A DNA stretch of 55,676 bases, taken from positions 1 through 55,676 of the forward strand of contig NZ_JAJAPB010000016.1 of the NCBI RefSeq assembly GCF_026226615.1. The letters run 5' to 3'. Numbering within the stretch: the first letter of the stretch is position 1; each line of letters opens with the position of its first letter. Source of the stretch: Geovibrio ferrireducens. Lineage in GTDB: Bacteria > Chrysiogenota > Deferribacteres > Deferribacterales > Geovibrionaceae. Under the pieces are notes generated by a model. That model did no database searches and had not been told where the DNA came from. It saw only the letters and a program-made list of their open reading frames with translations. Position numbers and translations under genes: made by a program. This document shows positions 1 through 8,521 of this stretch, in pieces.

Positions 1-31
1 AAAAACACCGCAGCAGTTAAACGATATTTGT

Positions 32-85
32 CCTCGAATTACTTGACATATACAACTGCGAGGAGCGGGAGCGACGCGGCAGTCT
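32..85 (+). repeat. Window-end repeat, left copy
   Basis: This stretch begins cctcgaatta and runs through acatatacaactgcgaggag to gcagtct. The reverse complement of the last ~57 bases of the window matches it: about 31 of the first 34 positions are identical, and gcagtct recurs further in. The part from 'gcgaggag' onward resembles the widespread intergenic repeat that reads gcgaggagcg-aagcgacgaagca. It is non-coding. Its presence at both window ends suggests that the window stops where an assembly met a dispersed repeat. Confidence 0.7.
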
Positions 86-104
86 GAGTTTTTTGCCTTT
101 TCAT

Positions 105-200
105 AAATCATCCCCTGCCCTCCTTTGTCAAAGAAGAGTGTTTTGCACTCAGCTGCAACAGCTTCCCCCTTTTATAAAGGGGGACCGGAGGGGGATTTAA
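105..200 (-). repeat. Double-hairpin repeat with aaatcccccT ends
   Basis: Read on the minus strand, this has the layout aaatccccct, then a hairpin tcccccttt/aaaggggga followed by agctg, then a second weaker hairpin ending in aggagggcagggga and attt. The element at 17099-17184 has the same layout and sequence, so this is a dispersed repeat. It lies downstream of the transglutaminase-like gene and may also terminate its transcript, although no clean U-run follows. Confidence 0.6.
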
Positions 201-228
201 TACGCCCTGAGTCAAGCCCCGCCGCAAG

Positions 229-1896
229 CTAAAACTTCACAACCTTCGGCGCATTTTTAGCAAACTGCGGCATTGTCATGCCGATTGTAGCGTTAATATA
301 TGTCGGGTCGGTTACTGTGTAGCGTTTGCCCTCAAAGGAAACATAGTCCCCTTTCACATTGGATTTAAATGCCACTGCCGCCGCGATATGTCCCGGATAG
401 TCCAGAAAAACCGTATCAAGCTTAAGAAGCTGTCTCACAAGGTACGTGAACAGTATGCTCCTGTCCTCGCAGTCGGAGTACGGGTAATAGATTGTCTCCA
501 TGGCAAAAAGGAACTTCTCCCGCCCGAACTGCTGGTCGTCTGTGGCGTATTTGAAGGCTGTCTGCACAAATTTCAGGATGATGTTCACCGCCTCCTCATC
601 GCTCTTGCCTTTGATAATCGGCGTAAGCTGAGCCAGAAGCGGCTTGCCGGCCCAGTCGGGAAGCCCGGCCTCTCCGTAAAGGCTCACATCTGTCTGCGGG
701 TGGTATTTCAGGTAAACTATATCATTCATGTTATAAGGAACTTTAATGTTGAAAGTCTGCCCGCCGTAGGTGAAGCTCAGGCTGCGCTCTGAAACTTTCC
801 TGCCGAGGTCGGGGTAGTCGGTCATACGGAAATCCATAGCCCTGTCTGCCTTCGGGTAGCTTTTTTCATAGGTGTATACACTGCCCAGATTATTTATAAA
901 TCCGTCTGCGGAGACAGCGTAATATCTTTTGTCGTTAAGCGTGAAGAACGAAACTCCGTAAAGTCTGGTATTTGCCGGAACAAGAAGGTAAACGTTCTCC
1001 TTGTCATAGGCGGTTCTTGTTTCATATCCGGCTTTGCTGAGTATGAACCATGTGAGCAGAACCTTGCCGTTTCTGTCGGCTGCTATTTTACCGGAGGCCT
1101 CACTGACAAGGAGAATGAAACCCCAGTCGGTCATTTTGAGATCTTTTCTGTATTTAAGCAGGTTATTCATCAGGGGTTCATAGTCAGCCAGAGCTGCCTT
1201 TTCCCAGAATTCGCCCAGTTTGCTGCCGCTGAGGGGAGCTTCCGCGCCAAGCTGGAGCTTGGTATCATAGCCGACTTTTATGGGGCTGCCGAAGAAGACA
1301 AACTCAAGAGCCCTCCCCTTGATCGCAGGGGGAGCAACAACCACAGGCGCAGGAACAGGAACCGGAACAGGCTGAGGGATTACAGCCACATCAGGCTGAG
1401 GTTTCGCAACCGGTGCAGGTTCAGGCTTTGCCACTGGAGCAGGTTCAGGCTTCGGTTCAGGTTTCACGATCGGTACAGGCACAGGTTCGGGCTTCGGTTC
1501 AGGCTTCACGATCGGTACAGGCACAGGTTCGGGCTTCGGTTCAGGCTTCGCCACAGGAGCCGGAGGGGCGGGAGGAACGGGTTTTGCAGGTTCAGGAACC
1601 TCAACAGGTCTGGGAGGTGTGGGTTTCACCACCGGAATGGGAGCTTTTTCCACATGCGGCGGCGCAACGGGTATTTTGATCGGCTTAGGTTCGTCAATCT
1701 GCTTGACGGGCTCCTCGGTCTCGACCCTGATCCACATCTCTTTCAGAAATGCAGTAAATTCCTTGTCCCTTTCATCCTTAAACTGCTGGAACTCGTCCAT
1801 CTGCGATTTCATATATTCTTCAAAAGTCTCAGCTTTTATAACTGAAAAAGTGGAAAACACCGTAAGAACTATTAAGGCTGTCCTGCCGAAATGCAT
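229..1896 (-). CDS. Proline-rich exported protein with transglutaminase-like domain
   Basis: This encodes a 555-residue protein with an N-terminal signal peptide (about residues 1-22) and a charged, probably helical stretch (25-60). A long Pro/Lys/Glu/Val-rich segment follows (about 65-195), built on tandem 14-residue units (PKPEPVPVPIVKPE) that are 42 bp near-identical repeats in the DNA. The C-terminal half holds the family's fingerprint: Cys476 in YSDCEDRS, His503 in PGHIAAAV and Asp530 in VTDPTY form a plausible Cys-His-Asp triad. The Pro-rich part looks like a periplasm-spanning spacer, as in TonB-like proteins, and this is inferred. The start is supported by AGGAGG 7 nt upstream. The gene stands alone and its substrate is unknown. 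Confidence 0.8.
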   Translation of the reverse strand: MHFGRTALIVLTVFSTFSVIKAETFEEYMKSQMDEFQQFKDERDKEFTAFLKEMWIRVETEEPVKQIDEPKPIKIPVAPPHVEKAPIPVVKPTPPRPVEVPEPAKPVPPAPPAPVAKPEPKPEPVPVPIVKPEPKPEPVPVPIVKPEPKPEPAPVAKPEPAPVAKPQPDVAVIPQPVPVPVPAPVVVAPPAIKGRALEFVFFGSPIKVGYDTKLQLGAEAPLSGSKLGEFWEKAALADYEPLMNNLLKYRKDLKMTDWGFILLVSEASGKIAADRNGKVLLTWFILSKAGYETRTAYDKENVYLLVPANTRLYGVSFFTLNDKRYYAVSADGFINNLGSVYTYEKSYPKADRAMDFRMTDYPDLGRKVSERSLSFTYGGQTFNIKVPYNMNDIVYLKYHPQTDVSLYGEAGLPDWAGKPLLAQLTPIIKGKSDEEAVNIILKFVQTAFKYATDDQQFGREKFLFAMETIYYPYSDCEDRSILFTYLVRQLLKLDTVFLDYPGHIAAAVAFKSNVKGDYVSFEGKRYTVTDPTYINATIGMTMPQFAKNAPKVVKF

Positions 1897-1990
1897 AGTT
1901 TCCTCCTGACTGGTTAAGAAACCTGAATATAAAATATATTATACAGCTAAAATAACCCGCGGGTGATAGAAAAGTACAGGTAAAAGGAAC

Positions 1991-2017
1991 AAAAAACGCT
2001 CCCGGAAAACGGGAGCG
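1991..2017 (-). terminator. Terminator after greA
   Basis: On the minus strand an 8-bp stem CGCTCCCG/CGGGAGCG with a 5-nt loop is followed at once by TTTTTT. It lies just past the greA stop and closes the accA-to-greA operon. Confidence 0.9.
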
Positions 2018-2032
2018 CCTGATGCTGAGAAT

Positions 2033-2506
2033 TTATTTGAAGGATATTTCTATAATTTCGTATTCGATTTCGCCGCCGGGAGCCTGAACAATAGTCTCAT
2101 CGCCGACTTTTTTATTCACAAGCGCTCTGGAGAGCGGAGAGAGGATAGAAATTGTTCCGCTGCTGATGTCCGCCTCGTCCGGCCCGACTATCTTGTAGGT
2201 TTTTCTTTCTTCTGTATCAACATTTTCCACTGTTACAGTAGCGCCGAAAATAACCTTATCGGAGGAGAGCGAAGATATATCTATAACGTCGAACCTGCCG
2301 ATCTTGCCTTCCAGCTCGGCTATACGCGCTTCTATCATACCCTGCCTTTCCTTGGCGGCATCATACTCGGCGTTTTCGCTTAAGTCACCGTGGCTTCTCG
2401 CCTCGGCTATAGCTTCAACAGCTTCCTTTCTTTCAGTCGTTTTGAGCCTTTCCAGCTCTTTTTTGATCTTTTGAAACCCTTCTTTTGTTATCGGGATTCT
2501 TTCCAT
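2033..2506 (-). CDS. greA: Transcription elongation factor GreA
   Basis: GreA enters the secondary channel of RNA polymerase and stimulates cleavage of backtracked transcripts. The 157-residue product has the family's usual length (E. coli 158). It shows the N-terminal antiparallel coiled coil (about residues 1-75, with the tip sequence LSENAEYDAAKERQ) and the C-terminal FKBP-like domain. I start it at the ATG at 2506 (MERIPITKEG), which has GGAGG six bases upstream. The reading frame is open further upstream, but that part is only xseA in another frame. The gene begins 74 bp inside the 3' end of xseA, so its ribosome site lies within xseA coding sequence. It is the last gene of its operon. 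Confidence 0.95.
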   Translation of the reverse strand: MERIPITKEGFQKIKKELERLKTTERKEAVEAIAEARSHGDLSENAEYDAAKERQGMIEARIAELEGKIGRFDVIDISSLSSDKVIFGATVTVENVDTEERKTYKIVGPDEADISSGTISILSPLSRALVNKKVGDETIVQAPGGEIEYEIIEISFK

Positions 2507-3848
2507 TGCCATCCTCCGAAAGTTTCCTGCCGGTGACGAAGGTGTTAATATAGCCGTCATTGAATCTAATTTCAAGTTCATCTTCGAGATGGACGTCTTT
2601 TGCCTTCCTGACCAACCTGTTGTTTATGCTTACCAGCGCATAGCCTCTTTCCAGAGCCTTTTCGGGGCTGACCCCGCCGAGCCTCGCGCTGAGGAGCTCA
2701 AGTTTCTGTTTATTTTCCTTTAATGCGTCCAGCGAGAGAGTTTTAAGCATCCTCAAAGCGCTGTCCGTTCTGTTTTTCATTCTTTCCAGCCGTATGCCCG
2801 GATGGTGTTTTCTTATCACCCCGGCGCAGGTGTCCAGCTTTCTGGAAACGCCGAAAAGCCTTTCCTTCATCTTCGAGGCTATTTTCTGCTCACGCGCACC
2901 CAGCATATTCTTAAGAGAGGCTATCTTAGCCGCAGGGGAAGAAGCTCCCAGCCTGCGCCCCAGAAAGTCCATCCGCTGGTTTAAGCGGTTGAGCCTGTTC
3001 TCCATGAATGAGCCGAGCCTGCCCTGATAAACCGCAATCTCTTTTTCTCTGACAGCGTAGCCCTCAGAAAGTTTGACCGCAGCCGCAGTGGGTGTGGCGA
3101 CCCTCAGATCCGCCGTGAAGTCGCATATGGAGAAATCTCTCTCATGCCCGACAGCGGAAATACACGGAACCTTCGTCGCCGCAACCGCTCTGGCTACGTT
3201 CTCCTCGCTGAAAACAGCCAGGTCCTCAAGCGAGCCGCCGCCGCGCATAAGCACAACTGCATCATACACCTGCGTAAGGCTTCCCGCCGTGTTCAGCGCC
3301 TTTATAATAGGCAGCGCCGCTTCCTTGCCCTGAACAGGCACAGGCCATATATCAATCACAAACCTGCCGCCGGTCTTTTTTGCGGTGGTTATAAAATCCG
3401 TAACAGCCGCACCCGTGGGTGAGGTTATAAGAGCTATGCGCTCCGGCAGTTCGGGAATATTCTTTTTGCGGGCTTCGTCAAAAAGCCCTTCGGCCTCAAG
3501 CCTGCGCTTGGTTTCCTCAAACTTCTGCCAGAAGAGCCCCACGGAGTCGTACTCAATCTTCCGGGCGATGATCTGGTATGCCCCGTCAGATTCGTAGAGC
3601 TTAAGCTCCCCGGTCACCTCAACGGAATCTCCGTTTTTGGGCGTGTATGAGCGGGCGGACACGGCGGCGTTTTTGAACATAGCCACCCTGATCTTCGCCT
3701 TGTCGTCTTTCAGTGAGAAATACAGATGCCCTCTGGGTGAAACAGAAAAACCTGTTATCTCCCCGCTGATGGTGACTGTGTCCCTGAAAGTGCCCTCAAG
3801 CAGATTTTTAATTGCTTCGGTTATCTCCGTTACTGTGAACCGCTTCAT
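2433..3848 (-). CDS. xseA: Exodeoxyribonuclease VII large subunit
   Basis: This is the catalytic subunit of exonuclease VII, which degrades single-stranded DNA from both ends and acts in repair. The 471-residue product has an N-terminal OB-fold (about 1-100), then the catalytic domain with the signature GGGSLEDLAVFSEE and ISAVGHERDF, then a long helical region. Its last ~24 codons, rich in Lys/Arg/Asn/Asp, overlap greA. Its start overlaps the ftsB-like gene by 41 bp. No small-subunit gene (xseB) was seen next to it. Translation is probably coupled to the genes on either side. Confidence 0.95.
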   Translation of the reverse strand: MKRFTVTEITEAIKNLLEGTFRDTVTISGEITGFSVSPRGHLYFSLKDDKAKIRVAMFKNAAVSARSYTPKNGDSVEVTGELKLYESDGAYQIIARKIEYDSVGLFWQKFEETKRRLEAEGLFDEARKKNIPELPERIALITSPTGAAVTDFITTAKKTGGRFVIDIWPVPVQGKEAALPIIKALNTAGSLTQVYDAVVLMRGGGSLEDLAVFSEENVARAVAATKVPCISAVGHERDFSICDFTADLRVATPTAAAVKLSEGYAVREKEIAVYQGRLGSFMENRLNRLNQRMDFLGRRLGASSPAAKIASLKNMLGAREQKIASKMKERLFGVSRKLDTCAGVIRKHHPGIRLERMKNRTDSALRMLKTLSLDALKENKQKLELLSARLGGVSPEKALERGYALVSINNRLVRKAKDVHLEDELEIRFNDGYINTFVTGRKLSEDGNGKNPDNKRRVSKDQKRAGKAQND

Positions 3849-4110
3849 TGCCTATAATATAAATGTCCTCATCCGGTGAGCGCATATTAAGCTCTTTTCT
3901 GATGAGAAGCTCCAGATATTCCTTATCTTTTTTTATTGCTTCAAGCTCTTTCTGAAGGCTCCTGATCTTGGAATCCATCTCCATAATCTGAGCTTCATAA
4001 GTGTTTTTGAGCCCTACCAGCTCCCTGTATTTCAGCACGCCGTTGTGGCCGAAAAAAAGGTAAAGCACAAGTCCCGCTATCAGTGCAAAGTAAATTAAGC
4101 CTGCTTTCAT
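3808..4110 (-). CDS. FtsB/DivIC-like septum formation protein
   Basis: This small bitopic membrane protein of 100 residues has a short cytoplasmic start, one membrane segment (about residues 3-20, LIYFALIAGLVLYLFF) and a coiled coil (about 30-75) ending in KKDKEYLELLIRKELNM. That layout and the closing motif are typical of the FtsB/DivIC family, which links FtsL and FtsQ at the division site. The ATG at 4110 is chosen because it gives a 4-nt ATGA overlap with the upstream gene. Upstream extension would add 62 residues with no family resemblance. Assignment to FtsB rather than another short coiled-coil membrane protein rests on size and layout. Confidence 0.8.
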   Translation of the reverse strand: MKAGLIYFALIAGLVLYLFFGHNGVLKYRELVGLKNTYEAQIMEMDSKIRSLQKELEAIKKDKEYLELLIRKELNMRSPDEDIYIIGNEAVHSNGDNRSN

Positions 4111-5018
4111 GGTTTTTTCGCCTTCTGCTCCACAATTCTCGCCGCAGCCTGTCTCAGTGTGGCGGGCACTTCCTTTGAACGGGAAATATACTCGACATCC
4201 TGAAACATAAGCCTGCCCACCAGCCCCATTGTTATATCCAGAGGGGTTTTGGGGTTTCTGACTATGGCGCTGATGATAGTATAACTTTTCATCCATTCCT
4301 TGTTCAAGGCAACTTCGCGGAAAATATGCTCCGACGTGCTTTTGTTCTTCACAAGGAACTCAACCTCATCCTCGGTCATTCTGGGATTGCGCATAACGGC
4401 AGATGAAATCTGCTTGTTAGGACTGCGAACCAGCAGCCCGCGCGCCTGTTTGTTCCCTTTGGAGGCAAGTTTTATCTTCTGGGCAATGCTCATTTTCTGA
4501 ATCTGCCCGTAGAGGTTTTCCTCAAGCTCTTTTTTGGTCTCAAAATCCGGCTGCCAGCCGGATATGCCCGTAACTCTCGCCGCTGTATGATCGCTGAGAA
4601 ACGGGTTTTTCAAAAGAAGCACCGCCAGAGACGGTTCATCCACCAGAATATCAGCATCCGCCAGATTTTCCAGAATCTCTTCCTCCGCGGACTGGGCAAA
4701 TGCAGTGAAAATATCCGTCCGCAGACCCTTATTCGCCGCAGCAGCCGCAAAAAACTCCGGCGAATTTTTCATCATCCGGCAAAGGAAAATGAACAGATCA
4801 CCGCTGAGTGAAGGCTCCGTGCAGAGCGCTCCGTAGAGATCCGCTCTGTCCTTAAGCCATTCAAACATGGGCTTTGCAAGGGTTCGCCGCTTCTCCAGAA
4901 CGCACTTCACCCACAGAGGCTCGTCCCCTGCGGGTACTCGGTTTTCCGCAAAAATTATTGATGCAGTGCCGTCATCCGTTTCTGAAGTGAGAAACGAAGA
5001 AGTGGAAATCTCCATCAT
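4107..5018 (-). CDS. Uncharacterised helical-repeat protein
   Basis: I recognise no named family for this 303-residue protein. It is Leu/Ala/Glu-rich, with no signal peptide or membrane segment. It looks like an all-helical solenoid: units with an Asn-Pro or Asn-Lys turn recur (LLLKNPFLS, LVRSPNKQISSAVMRNPRMT, FLVKNKSTSEHIFREVALNKEW, AIVRNPKTPLDI), as in HEAT-like or leucine-rich-repeat-variant proteins. It begins with two Met codons 19 nt after the DUF4416 gene and overlaps the ftsB-like gene by 4 nt, so it belongs to the operon. A binding or scaffold role is a guess from the fold type. Confidence 0.75.
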   Translation of the reverse strand: MMEISTSSFLTSETDDGTASIIFAENRVPAGDEPLWVKCVLEKRRTLAKPMFEWLKDRADLYGALCTEPSLSGDLFIFLCRMMKNSPEFFAAAAANKGLRTDIFTAFAQSAEEEILENLADADILVDEPSLAVLLLKNPFLSDHTAARVTGISGWQPDFETKKELEENLYGQIQKMSIAQKIKLASKGNKQARGLLVRSPNKQISSAVMRNPRMTEDEVEFLVKNKSTSEHIFREVALNKEWMKSYTIISAIVRNPKTPLDITMGLVGRLMFQDVEYISRSKEVPATLRQAAARIVEQKAKKP

Positions 5019-5037
5019 GCCCTCTGCCGCAATATAT

Positions 5038-5583
5038 CTATTCAGATGAACCAGCCGCTGCAGTCTCTGCGATCAGGTGGTTTCGCATTTTCTCAAAAAA
5101 CTCCAGCGCCTGCGGAAATGTGTAGTCCTGAAAGGTCCACGGCAGAGGCTGATAGGCGTTTTTTCTTCTCTGAAGCTGAAGGTCGGCATAAATTCTGCCG
5201 CCTATGTATATTCTGTGGGTAAAATTCTTTGTGCTGGCAGCGACAACTTTTTCAAGCGCCACATAACCGGGATCTACGTTTATAAATCTTTTTCCGTCCC
5301 TCATAAGGCTGTTTTCAAGCTCCACAGCCTTAATCTTGAACTCCGCCAGTCTCTCCGGCGAATCTATAACCTCATACCCTGCGAAATATTTCGACTGTGG
5401 TCTGCCCATTTCCGGGGTGTAGTATTCCGTATGGCTGAAATCAAACTCAGGAGACTTAAATAAGGGCTTCCCGAAGATACTGACGATGGCGGCATCAGGC
5501 TCAGGGAAATATTCCCTGTTGTACAGAACCGCGTTAAAATAAATAACCCTTAAAGGTTCTCTGAAACCGCCGCCGAAAACCAT
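5038..5583 (-). CDS. DUF4416 family protein
   Basis: This is a cytosolic protein of 181 residues with the hallmarks I associate with DUF4416: YFNAVLYNREY near the N-terminus, FDFSHTEYYTPEMG (about 48-61), and the block NVDPGYVALEKVVAASTKNFTHRIYI with GIYADLQL-like sequence after it. The function of the family is unknown. The first base of its ATG is the last base of the hfq stop codon (TGATG), so translation is probably coupled to hfq. It is followed 19 nt later by the helical-repeat gene. Confidence 0.85.
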   Translation of the reverse strand: MVFGGGFREPLRVIYFNAVLYNREYFPEPDAAIVSIFGKPLFKSPEFDFSHTEYYTPEMGRPQSKYFAGYEVIDSPERLAEFKIKAVELENSLMRDGKRFINVDPGYVALEKVVAASTKNFTHRIYIGGRIYADLQLQRRKNAYQPLPWTFQDYTFPQALEFFEKMRNHLIAETAAAGSSE

Positions 5584-5807
5584 CAGGCCATTTCTATTTC
5601 GTCGATTTCCTCGGAAGGCTCGATAGTTGACACTGCGTGTTTGTAGATCATTTTCTGGGAATCATCCTTCAAAATGATCACAAAGTTGTCGAACCCCTTT
5701 ATAAGTCCTTCTATCTTGACTCCGTTAACCAAATAAATAGTCACAGCGATGCGTCTTTTCCTGATATGGTTAAGAAAAACATCCTGAATGTTGACTTTTT
5801 TGCTCAT
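5583..5807 (-). CDS. hfq: RNA chaperone Hfq
   Basis: Hfq forms a hexameric ring that binds small RNAs and mRNAs and helps them pair. The 74-residue protein has both Sm motifs: Sm1 with [21 protein letters not shown] and Sm2 with the diagnostic [10 protein letters not shown] (usual form YKHAISTI). The C-terminal tail is short. It follows miaA by 60 bp, an order seen in many proteobacteria, and has its own promoter in that gap. The ribosome site is an unusual GGGGGT. Its presence makes the small RNA candidates in this window more plausible. Confidence 0.97.
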   Translation of the reverse strand: MSKKVNIQDVFLNHIRKRRIAVTIYLVNGVKIEGLIKGFDNFVIILKDDSQKMIYKHAVSTIEPSEEIDEIEMA

Positions 5808-5842
5808 AATACCCCCAGGAGTAATAATAACGTTAATTCACA

Positions 5843-5871
5843 AGTATAAGTCAGGGTTAATTTTTTTTCAA
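5843..5871 (-). promoter_or_regulatory. Promoter of hfq
   Basis: TTGAAA (5866-5871), a 17-nt spacer and TATACT (5843-5848) lie on the minus strand between miaA and hfq. The -35 overlaps the miaA stop codon. This gives hfq and the five genes after it a second entry point inside the operon. Confidence 0.7.
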
Positions 5872-6782
5872 GTCCAATAATCGCGTATGAATGCGGAAAG
5901 CTGGTCTGAGTTTTTGTCATCCCCTGCGCGGAGTTTAGTCAGTCCGTCCATATGCCCGAACCATGTAACCTGCCGCTTGGCGAAGTTGCGGGTCTTCTGC
6001 TGAACAGATGCCAGAACCGAAGGAAAATCAGCCTCCCCCTTCACAAGTGCCGCAGTTTCGCGATAGCCTATCGCCTTAAAGGACTGCATGTTCTCGTTAT
6101 AACCGCAGCCCAGCAGGTTTTTCACCTCATCCGCCCAGCCCGCATCAAACATCTTCACAACACGTTCGTTTATGCGGGCATACATCCGCTCACGTTCATC
6201 CGTTATAATAAAGACGGAATATTTATGCTTCGGGTTAACATGAAAAACTCTCTGCGCCTCACGAACATTCATTTTGCACAGAGCATTTATCTCAAGCCCA
6301 CGGATTATCCTTGTTTTATCGGACGGAGGGACGGATGCGGCAAATTCAGGGTCAACAGACTTAAGCCTTTCATGCAGAAGGGCAAAGCCGTGCTTTCCTC
6401 CCTCTTCCTCCAACGCGGCTCTGAAATTTTCATCCCGCTCCGGTGCACTGAAAATCCCTTTTATGAGAGTTTCCGCATAGAGCCCTGTTCCGCCTGCGAT
6501 GACAGGCAGCCTGCCACGTGAGATTATATCATCAATCAGCTTTTCCGCATGCTCAAAAAAATCACCTGCGGAGTAGGTCTGGTCAGGGTCAAGAATATCT
6601 ATGAGGTGATGGGGAACCGCCGCAAGCTCCTCACCGGAGGGCTTGGCAGTGCCTATGTCCATGCCTCTGTAAACCTGATAAGCATCAGCGCTTATTATCT
6701 CTGCATTATGTCGGAGCGCAAGCTCTATGGCCAGTGCGGTTTTGCCCGTGCCTGTTGCCCCTGTTATTATAGGAATAATCAT
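5868..6782 (-). CDS. miaA: tRNA dimethylallyltransferase MiaA
   Basis: MiaA transfers a dimethylallyl group to N6 of adenosine 37 in tRNAs that read UNN codons. The 304-residue product opens with the P-loop GATGTGKT (about residues 8-15) and continues with the family blocks ISADAYQVYRGMDIGTAKP, VPHHLIDIL and AGGTGLYAETLI. Residues near FAKRQVTWF close the RNA-binding part. I place the start at 6782 because that ATG shares four bases (ATGA) with the mutL stop. A longer open frame upstream is mutL in another frame. Confidence 0.96.
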   Translation of the reverse strand: MIIPIITGATGTGKTALAIELALRHNAEIISADAYQVYRGMDIGTAKPSGEELAAVPHHLIDILDPDQTYSAGDFFEHAEKLIDDIISRGRLPVIAGGTGLYAETLIKGIFSAPERDENFRAALEEEGGKHGFALLHERLKSVDPEFAASVPPSDKTRIIRGLEINALCKMNVREAQRVFHVNPKHKYSVFIITDERERMYARINERVVKMFDAGWADEVKNLLGCGYNENMQSFKAIGYRETAALVKGEADFPSVLASVQQKTRNFAKRQVTWFGHMDGLTKLRAGDDKNSDQLSAFIRDYWT

Positions 6783-8521
6783 CTGTTGAATTTCCTGAAC
6801 AGGGTTTCCTTGTCCAGTGAGTAGGTTATAGGCCTTCCGTGCGGGCATGTATGCGGGTTGGAGGTTTTCAGCAGGTCAGCCATTATCCTGTCCATTTCGG
6901 GAAATGTGAGCTTCTCCCCCGCCTTGACCGCGCATTTGCAGGACATGGTGAGGATTCTGGAATCCTCCTGTCTGCCCTTGGCGCACTCTGCCATTTCGGA
7001 GAGCATCTCCCTTATTTCCTTCTCTATGTTGCGTTTGAGAATATCCGCCGGAACACGGACTATTTTCAGGCTGTCAGTACCGAAAACTTCAAGCCCGAAG
7101 CCGAAAGCAGCCAGATCCTCCGCATTCTCCTCAGCGGCTCTGAGCTCTTCCGCATCCGCCTCCATAACCATAGGTTCAAACAGAACTATGGAAGGTATGT
7201 TCACATTTTTTTCGTTGAGGAACTTCTCATAAAGCACACGCTCATGCGCCACATGCTGATCAACGAAGAACACGCTGCCGTTCATCTCGCATATTATCAG
7301 CGAGTCAAACGCCTGACCGATTATGCGGTAGGGGCGTTCTTCGTATACTGGCTTCTGAGCCTGAGGATGTTCCCTGTATGTATTTGAATAACTTGGCTTT
7401 TCCTGAACTGTCTCCATAACGGAGGTTATGTCGAAGGTGGGTCTGGCTTCCGCCACAAAATATTCCTTCTGCTCTGATGGTTCCGCACCGAACCAGTCGG
7501 GCATGACATTCACGGCGGTATCTTCCTGTCCGGCGGGTGCATTTTTCTTATTATCGAGAGTTTCCTTAACGCAGTCATGAACCATGCCGAAAATATCCCG
7601 CGAGTTCAGCATTTTAACAACAGCTTTGGCAGGATGCACGTTCACGTCCACATCCTCCGGACGCACCTTTATCTCCACTGCGCAGGCAGGGTATCTGTTT
7701 TCGGGAATGAGCCTGTGGTAAGCCTGAACAACCGCCTGAACAACTGCGGCATCCTTCACCACACGCCCGTTAACGGCGACTATCATCGCGTCTCTTCTGT
7801 ATCTCTGCACTGTGGGGAGGCTGGCTGCCATGCGCACGAAAACGCCGCTGTACTCCTTCTCTCCGTAAATAAGTTCATCCACACCCAGAGCGGTTTTTGC
7901 CTTAAGGAGAAAGCTTTCATCCCGCCCTGCGGAAAACACTTCCTTTGAATTGCTTTTAACACGAACGGACACACCGTCGGTAAAAACAGCAAACTGTTTA
8001 ACAAACCTGATTATTTCACGTTCAAGCCCCTGCGGGCTGCCGAAAAATTTCAGCCTTGCGGGAACATTGCGGAAAAGTTCCTTCACTGCCACGCATGTGC
8101 CCTGAACGGACGGAGCGGGACGCAAAGGTTCCGCAGCGCCGAACTTCACGCGGAGCTCGTTCCCCTCGCCTTCTCTGGCACTCATTATGGAAAAATCGCT
8201 TACGGATGATATGGCGGCAAGGGCTTCGCCCCTGAAACCGTAGGAATGTATGTTCCAGATGTCGTCGATGTCTCTTATTTTGCTGGTGGCGAACCTTTCA
8301 ACGGCGGCGGGCAGATCCTCCTTAAGGATTCCCCGCCCGTTGTCGGTTATACGGATGAGGGACAGCCCCCCCTCCTCTATTTCAACGGAAATGCTGTCTG
8401 CGCCTGCGTCAACTGAGTTTTCCATCAGTTCCTTCACGGCATTCAGCGGCTTTTCCACCACCTCGCCCGCCGCAACCTTATTCGAAACGCTTTCGGGGAG
8501 GCGGATGATCTCTTTCATCAT
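6779..8521 (-). CDS. mutL: DNA mismatch repair protein MutL
   Basis: MutL links mismatch recognition by MutS to strand excision. The 580-residue product has the GHKL ATPase N-terminus (ELMENSVDAGA, DNGRGI, YGFRGEALAAIS). Its C-terminal dimerisation domain carries DQHVAHERVLYE, CKCAVKAGEKL and CPHGRP. Those motifs form the metal site of endonuclease-type MutL, expected in bacteria without MutH. The start overlaps the accA stop by one base (TAATG). A second Met follows directly. Confidence 0.97.
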   Translation of the reverse strand: MMKEIIRLPESVSNKVAAGEVVEKPLNAVKELMENSVDAGADSISVEIEEGGLSLIRITDNGRGILKEDLPAAVERFATSKIRDIDDIWNIHSYGFRGEALAAISSVSDFSIMSAREGEGNELRVKFGAAEPLRPAPSVQGTCVAVKELFRNVPARLKFFGSPQGLEREIIRFVKQFAVFTDGVSVRVKSNSKEVFSAGRDESFLLKAKTALGVDELIYGEKEYSGVFVRMAASLPTVQRYRRDAMIVAVNGRVVKDAAVVQAVVQAYHRLIPENRYPACAVEIKVRPEDVDVNVHPAKAVVKMLNSRDIFGMVHDCVKETLDNKKNAPAGQEDTAVNVMPDWFGAEPSEQKEYFVAEARPTFDITSVMETVQEKPSYSNTYREHPQAQKPVYEERPYRIIGQAFDSLIICEMNGSVFFVDQHVAHERVLYEKFLNEKNVNIPSIVLFEPMVMEADAEELRAAEENAEDLAAFGFGLEVFGTDSLKIVRVPADILKRNIEKEIREMLSEMAECAKGRQEDSRILTMSCKCAVKAGEKLTFPEMDRIMADLLKTSNPHTCPHGRPITYSLDKETLFRKFNR

